Of a DNA stretch of 64,000 bases, positions 1 through 12,778 are shown piece by piece. The DNA is from Adiantum capillus-veneris (Eukaryota > Streptophyta > Polypodiopsida > Polypodiales > Pteridaceae). Position numbers and translations under genes: made by a program. The notes under the pieces were generated by a model. The model saw nothing but the letters and a program-made list of their open reading frames with translations, was not told the origin of the DNA and did no database searches. Location of the stretch: assembly GCA_014529385.2 (NCBI GenBank), contig CM043962.1, positions 88,935,180 through 88,999,179 of the forward strand, written 5' to 3'. Numbering within the stretch: position 1 is the stretch's first letter; the number at the start of each line of letters is the position of its first letter.

Positions 1-33
1 TCATTAGTTATGATGCTTGGGTAAGGGTGGGTT

Positions 34-116
34 CACACACACACACACACACACACACAATTACATGAGTCCTTTCATTTGACTCACCACTTAACACACA
101 CACACACACACACACA

Positions 117-191
<75 letters not shown>
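34..191. repeat. CA/TG microsatellite, two tracts
   Basis: Two (CA)n tracts at about 34-59 and 94-191 are separated by a 34-bp unique piece. A copy of that piece follows the second tract. The corresponding site of the right repeat copy has one uninterrupted tract at ~8000-8102. Confidence 0.95.
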
Positions 192-196
<5 letters not shown>

Positions 197-1513
197 TACA
201 CGAGTCCTTTCATTTGACTCACCACTTAAATTGGATAAAAAAAAGCCTGGCTGTTGTTTTTCTTAAAAAAGACCCCTTCATCTACATCTCTATTAAACCG
301 CCAATTACATGATCACACAAACAACTGTCACAGTAATAACATGTGTTTGAACGCTCGGCTAAAGGTAGGATACGAGTTGCCAAGACTACCCCATACTCAC
401 GGGTGCATGGTGTACTGTTAAAGTATCCTCTTAGGGGATGTTCATAACTACGATACAAAAAAATCTTATGGTGAGGTAGAAACTGGGCTAGCAAGTATAA
501 CCGCTCTAAAAACCCTTGCTTCAGTGAATGTTCTACGTAATAATATTGTGGCCCTAGGCCCATGGCTTCAGTTACCATCGCCACACGAATATTGTTCCTA
601 AAATGCTCTAGACCTCAAAGGGTCACACACGTCACTCTGTCCTAATATGTCCACCACTTAGTTTGGGTAACAGATGTTCCTAATTGTGGAAATAGATGAC
701 GTTCATAACGGAGTAGTGTGGCTCTCCGAGTAAATTCACTTGACTAATGAAGATGTGTTGTTGCTATGGAAAAAACCTGTTCTTGAATATAAACCATAAC
801 ATATAATGTGTATGATACACCTGATGACTGAGTAAGCTGGAGGTGTAAACTCCGTGGAAGTTACTCTAGACTACTATACACTCGGTTCTGTAAAAAACAT
901 GCCCGTCTTTTATAGACCCACTTTTGATTCCTGGACCAATTTGGAACTAGTACGGATTACCCAAACTAATTGACTTCTCTAAGTAGATTAACTCTCATCT
1001 TCGGGATCAGCGTATGTATACTCTAGTAATTTGCCCAAGTGGATAAGTTGTATGACACAAGCTCATCGGAGGTTTCAGTCTTATGGGTAACTGGTTGTAT
1101 ATGACCACCCAGGGCTAGGGGCAATAACTTGTAAAGAATAATGGACCGTGTATCGACCATGTGAAAGGATTACTTTCTTCTGCCATATTAAAAAAGGTCT
1201 ATTTGGGATATTTTGTCTTTTCCTTGCATTTAACATAAATATATCTCTAGATTAAAATTATATGACATCTCAGTAGCGTTTAAGTTATTCCTCTGCATTG
1301 AGTTTTCTTGTTTCACGTCGCACGCTACCGCCTGTGTACTGGAGAGAGGGTTTGTAGGCAAAAAACTGTAGTGGGTGTGTCTCGATAAGGCCTCTATCCT
1401 CTGGATCTTAGGCTGAGGTTAATCTCTAAGAATGGGGCCCTTATTGGCGACCTTGATGGCGGGAAAACTTGTCCGACTCTGGGTCCTGTCTGCAACAGAG
1501 TTGCATCAGCATC

Positions 1514-1520
1514 TATAAAA
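1514..1520 (+). promoter_or_regulatory. TATA box in the left long repeat
   Basis: TATAAAA lies 99 bp upstream of the ATG of the conserved short exon. It recurs at the matching place in the right copy (9408) and in the diverged third copy (12,576), each time followed by the shared motif CTCACTTAGCATTG. Conservation over three copies supports a real core promoter. Confidence 0.6.
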
Positions 1521-1612
1521 ACCTCTCAAGGTGAGTACTCTTACTCACTTAGCATTGTGCTCTGTAATTGTCTACGTGTGCGTTCAAAACTGTTGACTGT
1601 TGTGACTTCAAC

Positions 1613-1669
1613 ATGCCGAAAAAGACTGAGAAGGGGATTGTGGAGTCTTCTTCGTCTCCTAATCTACAG
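1613..1669 (+). CDS. First coding exon of the retroelement (left copy)
   Basis: ATG opens 19 codons rich in Lys, Glu and Ser, ending at CTACAG followed by GT. The right copy (9507-9563) has the same 19-codon exon. The third copy has a diverged 20-codon version with the IVE core and the same phase-0 donor. The next exon probably starts at 4309 after TTTACCAG. The exon is too short for a domain call; it looks like a basic N-terminal tail. Confidence 0.5.
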
Positions 1670-3934
1670 GTTAACGTAAATTTTTCTCTCTATTGAAGCT
1701 TTAAAAAAATACTGTGAGCCGGACTATTTGGCTAAGATGAAGGTGCTTGAAATTTGGTAAATTGTAATGTTTGAAAAACCGGTAATTAGACTTAGTTTTT
1801 GATAAACTTCTTGTTCTGGAAACTGGTTTTTGATGGTTTATTGGAAGAGATGGGAATTGTTCCTGTTGATAAGAGTTGCCAGGTCTCGAGATTAGTGTAC
1901 TGTATGGTTTGTGAGTATTGGATGGCTTTATGACGCATGGAAGGTGGTGAGTCTCTATGGTTGATGATGTGTTTTGTGTAAAATAGCTAGTCAATAGGAA
2001 GTATGTGCTGGCGAATGAGATGTTGCATGTCTCTAAAAAGTGTCGGAAATACCCTTTAAATAAAAGACTTCAAGACATTGAGTAATGATGGTCTTATATG
2101 ACTGATAAGATACTTGGGTAAGCTGTAATATTATTGGTTTGAGGTCCTCTAGGTAAGTAGATAGACCTTAGATCAAATTGTTGCTCAATTCACATGCCTG
2201 TATCTCTAAATCGTCTGAAATAATTGAATTCACTGTCATACTGAGTACTGGTTTCAAAATTGTTGCCTTATCTTCAAATGATTCGTAGTTATTGAGTAGC
2301 AACACATACCCTATGGTGGTAGTATATATATTTTTTGCAAACTTACTTGCTCTCTTTTACCTTATTATATCACATGCTTGTAAGATTGCTGACGGTTTTT
2401 TGTGGCTCGCCACATGTTCCGTTTATTGACTGATTACGGCTTGCCATGTTTTGGTTTGACCCTCAGCTCTACAATAAATTAAGCTTGCCATTATTTTCTC
2501 GTTTCTTTTTCTCACTCAAGTATATAGGGACAATTTTGCCTACCCGCTTGCCCGGATACAAGGAAAAGTTTTTATGGTGATGGTTTAAAAGGTTCTCGCT
2601 AATATAAGAAATTTCATCAACTTTTCTTTAGCTGGTCCTGGCTTGTTAGCCTTACTTCAACTTTTTCTCTGTCTACTTCTGAGCTGGCTCTGTGTAATGC
2701 TTTTTTACTTAAACTTGCATGGTGGGTGTGTTTTCAGAACGGTCGCTCTGAGGCATACACTATCAATACACATATATAGTCCTTTTTTACAAAAAAGACT
2801 TCGAATGTTACTTTTTTAATAAAATGAAAGGGTAGGATTGAGTAGTCTATGGTAATATGGTATAAAATGTAGTTTGTAACTGGCTTTGCTAAAAGTATGT
2901 CGGACATGACATAATGACAGAGGTATTTTTGATAATGGCAGTAAATATGATTGAACTGGCTCAAAAATTCATAAAATAGGCTCTGGTTTGTATTTTGAAA
3001 GTCGTGAAATACTTAGATGTTTTTTTTTGGGTTATCTCAGCTTTTAAATAACCAAAACTTTTTTTAAAGTAGGAACTTTACCAAAGGACTTCCTTTTCTA
3101 TACTTCAAATTACAAAAATAGTTTTTTGGGGATATGATTATGTTCTACAGAAAATCTAAGCTCAATTTTTCAAGTCCCTCTAGGATGGTCTGCAGATCCT
3201 GGACCTTAATATATTGTTATGTTGCGGGTTGGTTTGGCTTCTGCGAATATAGTACTGATGCCTTTTGGGCTTTGAAAAGGAAACAAAATCAGGCTCTAAC
3301 CTCTTACAGACATAGCCATGCTGGCCTTTATATATACAAGAGATGTGGTAGTCCTTAAAAAATTGATATCTGGCTCAAGCTTTCTTGTACTCCTATGGAG
3401 TAATATTCTCTCCAATCTGATTAAAGAAGAAGTTTTTTAAAGGTTAAAAATCCTTAAAACTAAGTTAGGCAACAGAAAATTTTATAAAATAAATCTGGAA
3501 CTAACTAGATATATAGTAGCTCTATGGAAATTTCACGTTCCAATATCGGATTGGCAAAAAGCCAAGGACTCTTTTTCTGTTTTCAAAAGGAACAAAATAA
3601 ATGTTGAGGACTGTTTGTTTTTTCATTGTGACATGGATAACAACTGGGATGCCCAGCATCACCTACGTACAGTCACGTGCTAACGAATTGTTTTCTTGCG
3701 GCTATGGGTGTAGGTGAGGGCTACCTTCATTGATTCAAGCATTCCGTCCTTAACTTGTGGCAGATCTCTTACCTTGAAGCAACATTACCCAGACTTTGGG
3801 ACTACTGTTTCCCATGTTATATTTTGTTATCTTCATTACCTTGTACACAATTTAATTTCAATTGCAAATAAATTACTGTACAAATCCATTGTATTTTTCT
3901 AGAATTGTTGGTTTGTGAATAGGTAGTGTTCATT

Positions 3935-4039
<105 letters not shown>

Positions 4040-4308
4040 TTAGAACTGCTACACACACAATAAATGCAAAAGAGAGATTGACTTGGTTGTTGATCTCTCT
4101 TAGACAATAGTTCTGGTAATAAACGCCTATTACAGTATAATTTATTATACTCTAGTAGGCAGGGGTGCTATCACACAGTCTCAGTGGTTCCTTTTGACAT
4201 GACTGGTGAAAGGTTGCTAGCACGACCAATCCACTCTATATTCAAGATTCTCGTTCTCACTTTCCTTTAATTACTATCATTTCACTAGTCATTACGTCTG
4301 TTTACCAG

Positions 4309-5881
4309 GTTATGGAAAAGCTCACTGCAAGAATTAAGGTCTGCTCTGACCTAGAGAAAAGAGCTCTGATTTCGGAGAAGTTACAACTTGCTAAAGAAAT
4401 TGAAAGCACCTTTTCTAATATCTCTCCTGCATAGGGCTGTAAAACTCAAAAATATATAACCTATGTATAAGATCTTCAGATCTACTTAGCTCTTCCAAAT
4501 TGCAGTAATCTAACTACTGTTATTGAAATCTTTGCAGATTGTTTCCCTTTCCCAAGGGCTCGCTCTTCATGTGGAACCCCTTTCCTTTGCTTCTCTAGTT
4601 GTGCTGAAATGTATACAAGATAGAAAAGCCTCTGCCTTAATTTTTGATGCTTTGAAGGAGTCTAGTATGTCTCTTGTCCAGCTTATTTCATTTGACCAAT
4701 GGGTGAAGGTTCTTGCTCTCCTCGTTAAGAATAAATCTGATGGTATCAACCTTCTGCTGGAATTTACTTCTAATTTGGCTCGTCTTTCCAAAGCCCATAT
4801 TCAGGACTTAGCATCATTCTCTTTTAAAGGCTCTGAACTATCCAATCTTCTTAGAAAATTTTGCGGGCTTAGTCCCATCTTTGTTACGGCTCCCTCTACT
4901 CCAATTGTCCCTCCACCTAACAACCTCTTTTGCTGAGATGCAGTTGCATTGGAAGATGTAAAATAATTTCAGAAGGACCTTTGTTCACTCAGTGAAGCTT
5001 CACTTTTGGATATGGTGCCGAAAGTCTCTAGGGCCTTTCCTTTTTTACCATCACGATAGATTGAAGTAGAATCCTTGGGGGTAGAGCACATGCCGTGGAT
5101 GTTCCCAAATAAAGGGTTTCTTGCACCCATTTCTATGGAAACTTGGGTCTTCCTTGCCAACCTTGCCCCTGCCACTATTGAAGAATGAAAAATTAAAGTT
5201 CTTAAAGGGATTCAGCTCTTGGTTAAAGGAGATCTGATTAAAGCTCCATTCAATATGAGTTTCCTTGATGATAAAAAATGTAGTTCGAATACAGGTTTAT
5301 ATGCAAGAACCAAAGGTATGATGAACTTTAGTAAAAATAATGTTGATTACTACATTGAAACAGTGTGGAATGTGTTCAGACCTTACCTTAAGTGTGCATG
5401 CAGATTTTTAGACCCCAAAGTTGCGTGTGAGTCAAACATCTTTTGGTTTGACCATGCTATTTGGTACGCCCTCAACAATCTGCCTAGTATCTTTCCTGAC
5501 AAAGCAGAAGAGTTTCACCTTTCCCTCTTTTGCTCATGGCTTGGTGGACAAGCTAAGGATCTGGTCTTAGCTCAAATCGCCTTTATTCAGTACAAAACGA
5601 TTATGTGTGACACCCTCGAAGAGCTTGGTTCTGATGGATGTGGCACACAACTAACCACTTATGGAGGCTTTAAAGGAATCAAGAGCATGGTTGGGAAAAT
5701 CAAGCCGAATATTGATGATGATGAAACTCAAGTTTCCAAACGCCCTAACACTCTTGTCTCTCCGTCTGCTTCTTACACCTCTTTCTTAACTCCCTCCTTG
5801 AGTGATTCTGTTTTTGGGAGAGGGAGAGGTAGAAGTTATGTTAGAGGACGGGGTAGAAACCTATCAATCAGAAACCTTTTG
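4309..5881 (+). pseudogene. Broken N-terminal ORF of the retroelement, function unknown
   Basis: A putative exon at 4309-4438 follows the acceptor TTTACCAG and would encode a Lys/Glu-rich, probably coiled-coil segment. A second acceptor (TTTGCAG at 4537) opens a frame that stays recognisable to 5890. It is interrupted by TGA 4934, TAA 4964, TAG 5057 and TGA 5186, all in one frame. The segment 5219-5890 is open for 223 residues, with a Trp/Phe-rich middle and a C-terminal GRGRGRSYVRGRGR patch of the RGG type seen in nucleic-acid-binding proteins. It precedes the RT. I do not recognise the family. All four stops could come from single C-to-T changes. Confidence 0.45.
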
Positions 5882-7803
5882 GATATATAATCTGCAGGTA
5901 CGAAGGAACGCTTGTGGCAGACTTTACCTACCTCCGAAGGAAGAAATGTGTAACATGATAATTTCACATTGCTTGTTTACTAGCAAGATTTTGGATTTCT
6001 TTACTCCCCAAGCTATTTTTACAGAATGTTTTGGACATGTGTTTCGATCAAATCTGTTACTAAATGATGTGATGTTTGGATGGAAACACTTGCCACCTAT
6101 CAAAAATCTTTTTTATTCAAATGATTTCCTCCATAATGAAGTGATTCCTATCTGCTCTTGTCACCTATTTCCGAAGTTTTGTAAGAATTTCACTAACTTT
6201 GGATTACATGTTTGTACTTCTAACTTAGAAATCATATCTGATCCTCCTGTAAGGAGCCTCTTAAGTAAAGCCTTGAATCATATTCCTCCTTTTCCACTAA
6301 TTATATAATTCTCAGATTGCCTTATTGGCTCTACTTGAATGCCTAGCCGACTTGGCCTTAAAACTCCAACTGGAGGTGGATGTTCACATTCTACTTACCT
6401 CAACACTCAAAGAAATTTTCTAGAAAAAGATCAGTCTTATGCCGCAAGTATGGCTAAGTATTGATACTACCTGGCTTATGCCTAAAATTATGACCTCTAT
6501 TTCTGACGTTAAGGAGAAATGGTTCATTATTGGCTTGGATAAAGCCTGAAATACTGCTTCCTTTATATGTAAAACATTAGCATTTGAGTCTGCCTATTCA
6601 AGACTCAATAGTAAGGATTTTCTTAAACTTGAGACCTCTCCACTTAGTACGGCTACACTATTAAATAAGGAATTATCAGGACTTGGTTATTGTCCTAACT
6701 CTCTGAAAATTCCTGTACTCTTCCCAACTTATAAAACTCATAAGCATAAATTTGGATGGATTTCTGACGTATCCAATAGCCTGTTTTCTTGTGTTACGAA
6801 TGACATCACCTACTGCTTAAATTTTATTTTGCTAGAAATTGAAGCAATCTGTGCCATCAAGCGTAATGATCTCAAACAATTTAGAAATATAGATTATTGC
6901 CCATTTTGGGTTATTAAAAATGCAGCTGAGGTTTCTATCAACCTCCCAGAAAACATTTTCTCTATCTTTACGGCAGACATAACACAATGTTATGAGCTTA
7001 TCCCTTTAAAAGGACCGTATGGGCTTTTTGATACTTTATCTATTCTTATAAAGATAGCCTTTTCTCACAGAAAGAAACTAGGGTATACATGTATCTCACT
7101 AAAGATGAATAAAGGTTGGGTTGAAAAGTCTAATAAGTCTACACCTTTCATCTTTAAAGAGGATGATTTGTATAAATATATCTTTTGGCTCCTTAATAAC
7201 TTCTGTATCCAAGTAGGTGATACCTGCTACAAACAAATTTTAGGGATCCCAATGGGATTTTCATGCTCTCCGATTATGTGTAATCTCTATCTTTGTCACT
7301 TCAAAATACCAATGGCTCTTAAAAATATTAAGTAACCCTACTAGTGCTTCGTTACTCACACACTTTGAACTTTCTTTTAGATTTATGGATGACCTGTGTA
7401 GCCTTAACAATCCCTTGTTCGAGGTTAATCTTAAAGATATATATCCACCTTGTCTTAATATTGAACCTACGTTCTTTGATAGAGTACTATGGCATGATAA
7501 ATGGGGTCATTTCTAGGACTCATTTCTTGAATATTGAGTTTACTCTGACTCCCCCATTCTTGGGTAATTTTTATACTCGCTTCTTTTGGAAAAGAGAAAA
7601 GGTCAAGCTTGTATCCTCAGAATTTACAAAAAGGAAAAGCAATAGACCCTTCAAGAATTCTCTACACACCTGTCTAGGAATGCTTTTTCTCGTAATGTAT
7701 GCCTCGTCAGACAATTTTATAGCATATGAAGAAATCAATACTTTGATTACCAAGTTCATTAATAATAGGTTTTCTAGAAAGGACCTCGTTGCGTGTATCT
7801 GAA
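5882..7803 (+). pseudogene. Reverse transcriptase, Penelope-like or related clade, endonuclease-less, frame-shifted
   Basis: The reading frame passes from frame 3 (5882-6308, with LLSKALNHIP) to frame 1 (6316-7335), to frame 2 near the catalytic centre (7382-7498), and back to frame 3 (to 7802). In-frame TAG 6421 and TGA 6547 also interrupt it. RT landmarks are clear: motif A ADITQCYELIP (Asp at 6976), motif B GIPMGFSCSP (~7240), the F-M-D-D catalytic box at 7382-7393, then FLNIEF and a thumb-like segment with SNRPF and YASSDNF. The GIPMG block and the IYPP-x-L segment after the catalytic box fit Penelope-like RTs rather than LTR or LINE RTs. A cellular rvt-type gene is an alternative. No GIY-YIG motif follows. 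Clearly inactive. Confidence 0.6.
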
Positions 7804-7995
7804 ATTCTTTACAAAAACACAATTGGACTTGCCTTAAGTTTGACTTACAGAATTTGATAAGTCTCTTTAAATGAGAATAAATTTAACTGCAGCATCAAAT
7901 GTCTCAAATTAATAAAAACGCTTCTTGAGGTAGTAGGCCCCTATTCTATGGGGTCCACTACTTCATAGAATATGGTGCATGGGAATGGGTGGGCG

Positions 7996-8107
<112 letters not shown>

Positions 8108-9407
8108 TACATGAGTCCTTTCACTTGACTCACCACCTAAATTGGACAAAAAAAAGCCTGATTGTTGTTTTTCTTAAAAATGACCTCTTCATCTACATCT
8201 CTATTAAACCGCCCATTACATGATCACACAAATAGCTGTCACAATAATAACATGTGTTTGGACGCTTGGCTAAAGGTAGGATACGAGTCGCAAGACTACC
8301 CCATACTCCCGGGTGCGTGGTGTACTATTAAAGTATCCTCTTAGGGGATGTCTATAACTACAATACAAAAAAATCTTATGGTGAGGTAGAAACTGGGCTA
8401 GCAAGTATAACCGCTCTGAAAACCCTTGCTTCAGTGAATGTTCTACATAATAATATTGTGGCCCTGCGCCCATGGCTTCAGTTACCATCGCCACACGGAT
8501 ATTGTTCCTAAAATGCTCTCGACCCCAAAGGGTCACACGCGTCACTCAGTCCTGATATGTCCACCACTTAGTTTGGGTAACAGATGTTCCTAATTGCGAA
8601 AATAGATGACCTAACGAAGTAGTGTGGATCTCTGAGTAGATTCACTTGACTGATGAAGATGTGCTGTTGCTATGGCAAAAACCTGTTCTTGAATATAAGC
8701 CATAACATATAATGTGTATGATACACCTGATGACTGAGTAATCTGGAGGTGTAAACTCCGTGGAAGTTACTCTAGACTAATACTATACACTCGGTTCTGT
8801 AAAAAAGACGCCCGTCTTATATAGACCCACTTTTGATTCCTGGACCAATTTGGAACTAGTACGGATTACTCAAACTAATTGACTTATCTAAGTAGATTAA
8901 CTCTCATCTTCGGGATTGGTGTATGTATACTCTAGTAATTTGCCCAAGTGGATAAGCTGTATGACATAAGCTCATTGGAGGTTTCGGTCTTATGGGTAAC
9001 TGGTTGTGTATGACCACCCAGGGCTAGTAACTCGTAAATAATAATGGACCGTGTATCGACCATGTGAAAGGATTACTTTCTTCTGCCATATTAAAAAAGG
9101 CGTATTTGTCTTGTCCTTGCATTTAACATAAATATATCTCTACATTAAAATTATACGACATCATAGTAGTGTTTAAGTTATTCCTCTGCATTGAGTTTTG
9201 TTGTTTCAGGTCGCATGCACCGTCTTTGTACTGGAGAGAGGGTTTGCAGGAAAATACTGTAGTGGGTGTGTCTCGATAAGGCCTGTATCCTCCGGATCTT
9301 GGGCTGAGTATAATCCTTGAGAATGGGGCCCTTATTGGCGACCTTGATGGCGGGAAAACTTGTCCGACTCTGGGTCCTATCTGCAACAACAGAGTTCCAT
9401 CAGTATC

Positions 9408-9414
9408 TATAAAA
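9408..9414 (+). promoter_or_regulatory. TATA box in the right long repeat
   Basis: TATAAAA at the same relative place as 1514, 99 bp before the ATG of the exon at 9507. Confidence 0.55.
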
Positions 9415-9506
9415 AACTCTCAAGGTGAGTACTCTTACTCACTTAGCATTGTGCTCTGTAATCATCTGCGTGTGCATTCAAAACTGTTGACTGCTATGAC
9501 TTCAAC

Positions 9507-9563
9507 ATGTCGAAAAAGACTGAGAAGGGGATTGTGGAGTCTTCTTCGTCTCCTAATCTACAG
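9507..9563 (+). CDS. First coding exon, right repeat copy
   Basis: Nineteen codons in phase 0, ending CTACAG before GT. They differ from the left copy at residue 2 (Ser for Pro). No internal region follows it in this window, so this copy would start transcripts running out of the element. Confidence 0.45.
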
Positions 9564-11859
9564 GTTGACATAAAACTTTTTCTCTATTGAAGCTTTATAA
9601 AAATACTGTGAGCCGGACTGTTTGGCTAAGATGATGGTGCTTGAAATTTGGTAAATTGTAATGTTTGAAAAACCAGTAATTAGACTTAGTTTTTGATAAA
9701 CTTCTTGTTCTGGAAATGGATTTTTGCTGGTTTATTGGAAGAGATGGGAATTATTCCTGTTGATAAGAGTTGTTAGGTCTCGAGATTAGCATACTGTATG
9801 GTTTGTGAGTATTGGATGGCTTTATGACGGATGGAAGGTGGTGAGTCTCTATGGCTGATGATGTTGTTTTCCGTAAAATAGCTACTCAATAGGATGTATG
9901 TGCTGGTGAATGAGATACTGCATGTCTCTGAAAAGTGTCGGAAATACCCTTTAAATAAAAGACTTCAAGACGTTGAGCTGTGATGGTCTTATATGACTGA
10001 TAAGATACTTGGGTAAGCTGTAATACTATTGGTTTGAGGTATTTTGGGTAAGTAGACAAACCTTAGATCAAATTGTTGCTCAATTCACGAGCTGGTATCT
10101 CTAAATCGTCTGAGATAATTGAATTCACTGTCATACTGAGTACTGGTTTCAGAATTGCTACCTTATCTTCAAATGATTCGTAGTTATTGAGTAGCATCAC
10201 ATACCCTATTGCGGTAGTATATATAATTTTTTGCAAATTTACTTGCTCTCTTTTACCTTATTACATCACATACTTGTAAGATTGCTGACGGTTTTTTGTG
10301 GCTCGCCACATGTTCAGTTTATTGATTGATTACGGCTTGCCGTGTTTTGGTTTGACCCTCGGCTATACAATAAATTAAGCTTGCCATTATTTGCTCGTTT
10401 CTTTTTCTCACTCGAGTATATAGGAACAGTTTTGACTACCCACTTTCCGCGGATACAAGGAAAAGTTTTTATGGTGATGGTTTAAAAGGTTCTCGCTAAT
10501 ATAAGAAATCTCATCAACTCTTTTTTAGCTGGTCTTGGCTTGTTAGACTTACTTCAACTTTTTCTCTGTCTACTTCTGAGCTGGCTCTATGTAATGATTT
10601 TTTACTTAAACTTGCCTGGCCGGTGTGTTTTCAGAATGGTCGCTCTGAGGCATACACTATCAATACACATATATAGTCCTTTTTCACAAAAAAGACTTCG
10701 ATTGTTACTTTTTTTAATAAAATGAAAGGGTAGGATTGAGTAGTCTATGGTAATATGGTATAAAATGTAGTTTGTAGTTGGCTTTGCTAAAAGTATGTCG
10801 GACATGACATAATGACGGAGGTATTTTTGATAGTGGCAGTAAATATGACTGAACCGGCTCAAAATTCATAAAATAGGCTCTGGTTTGTATTTTGAAAGTC
10901 GTGAAATACTTAGATGTTTTTTTTTGGGTTATCTCAGCTTTTAAATAACTAAAATTTTTTGTAAAATAGGAACTTTACCAAAGGACTTCCTTTTCTATAC
11001 TTCAAATTACAAAAATAGTTTTTTGGGGATATGATTATGTTCTAAAGAAAATCCAAGCTCAATTTTTCAAATCCCTCTAGGATGGTTTGCAGATCTTGGA
11101 CCTTAATATATTGTTGTGTTGCTGGTTGGTTTGGCTTCCGTGAATATACTACTGATGCCTTTTGGGCTTTGAAAAGGAAACAAAATCAGGCTCTAACCTC
11201 TTACATACATAGCCATGCTGGCCTTTATATATACAAGAGATGTGGTAGTCCTTAAAAAATTGATATCTGGCTCAAGCTTTCTTGTGCGTACTCCTATGGA
11301 GTAATATTCTCTCGAATCTGATTAGAGAAGAAGTTTTTTCAGGTTAAAACTCCTTAAAACTAAGGTTAGGCAATGGAAAATTTTATAAAATAAATATGGA
11401 ACTAACTAGATATATAGTTGCTCTGTGGAAATTTCACGTTCCAATATCGGATTGGCAAAAAGCCAAGGACTCTTTTTATGTTTTCAAAAGGAACAAAATA
11501 CATGTTGAGAAATGTTTGTTTTTTCATTGTGACATGGATAACAACTGGGATGCCCAGCATCCCCTACGTACAGTCACGTGCTAACGAATTGTTTTCTTGT
11601 GGCTATGGGTGCAGGTGAGGGGTACCTTCTTTGATTAAAACATTCTGTTCTTAACTTGTTGCGGATCTCTTACCCTGAAGCAACATTACCCAGAATTTGG
11701 GACTACTGTTTCCCATGTTATATTTTGTTATCTTTATTACCTTGTATAAAATTTATTTTCAACTGCAAATAAATTATTTACAAATCCATTGTTTTTTCTA
11801 GAATTGTTGGTCTGTGAACAAGAGTGTTCGTTTGCGTATATATATAGATTTAGAACTGC

Positions 11860-11965
<106 letters not shown>

Positions 11966-11985
11966 TAGTTCTGGCATGTTGCTAT

Positions 11986-12252
11986 TTCCTTGGTATAATT
12001 TGCTGGGACTGTTGGCCGGGGGTGCCCTTAGAGTATAACGGCCTTGAATTCACTAGGTAATTTTTTTTTTATAGTAGGTGGTACTTTAATGGGATCTAAC
12101 CCTTGGTTGTTTATTGGGTTAAGTGAGGTGGACGCATTGGCTTGCTATATCCTTTGTATAATTGGCTAGGTTTGGAAACCGTAGGTGAATAATGGCTTGA
12201 ATTCACTAAAGGATATTAGAGGGTGGTACATTAATGGTACCTAACCCTTGTA
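11986..12252 (+). repeat. Two diverged tandem units
   Basis: The block from GGTATAATTTGCTGGG to ATCTAACCCTTG (11,990-12,113) recurs in diverged form at 12,153-12,252. Shared stretches include CTTGAATTCACTA and GGTGGTAC-TTAATGG. The units lie at the left edge of the third, diverged long repeat. Confidence 0.7.
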
Positions 12253-12373
12253 GTTAAAAAGGGGTTATGATCATTTGGCGGGTTTCTTGGCTCTGTAAAC
12301 CCTGTCATTTTCTGCTTAACTTCATGGTGGCTCCCTCCTGACAGGCCTGCTCTACAATACCCTCTAAGTGCTA

Positions 12374-12378
<5 letters not shown>

Positions 12379-12444
<66 letters not shown>
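12379..12444. repeat. CT microsatellite
   Basis: (CT)n broken once by a G. It is followed by two short repeats of GTATACCTCTAC(C)-CTTGATG...GGGCC at 12,465-12,545. Confidence 0.9.
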
Positions 12445-12449
<5 letters not shown>

Positions 12450-12575
12450 AGGCGGCACTACTGTATACCTCTACCTCTTGATGATGGGCCTGCCATACAA
12501 CGCTATTGTATACCTCTACCGCTTGATGGGCCCACTATACAACACTGGAGGAATGTGGCCACTAGCTCCAAATGC

Positions 12576-12582
12576 TATAAAA
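12576..12582 (+). promoter_or_regulatory. TATA box of the third repeat copy
   Basis: TATAAAA, 137 bp upstream of the ATG at 12,719. The placement parallels the two other copies. Confidence 0.5.
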
Positions 12583-12718
12583 GGTGAACTCCCATGCTCA
12601 CTTAGCATTGGTACTGTATGCTTCTATGGTGTATGTGTGTACTTGAGAGTTGTTGTCTGTACATTGGGATTGTGAGGGAGATACCTGCAAGAGGTGTAGT
12701 GTTAAAGTTGTTGGCTCT

Positions 12719-12778
12719 ATGGCAAAAGGCAAGGATAAGCAGGCTATTGTGGAGCTGGATGCTTCGACTTAATCTAAG
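12719..12778 (+). pseudogene. First coding exon, diverged copy
   Basis: Twenty codons beginning with Lys/Gly-rich residues and sharing the IVE core and Ser/Thr-rich tail with 1613-1669. One in-frame TAA (from CAA by one change) precedes the donor AAG/GT, which keeps phase 0. Conservation of phase with divergent sequence suggests past selection on the peptide. Confidence 0.45.

Noticed and set aside
8-312. Open frames through CA/TG, AG/TC and TA tracts here and elsewhere (Thr-His, Cys-Val, Arg-Glu, Ser-Leu or Tyr-Ile repeats)
   Set aside because: They are artefacts of dinucleotide repeats with no flanking coding signal.
805-900. CTGATGA with nearby stems in both long repeats, suggesting a hammerhead ribozyme as in Penelope-like elements
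   Set aside because: The GAAA strand does not follow the second stem, and no NUH cleavage site is placed correctly.
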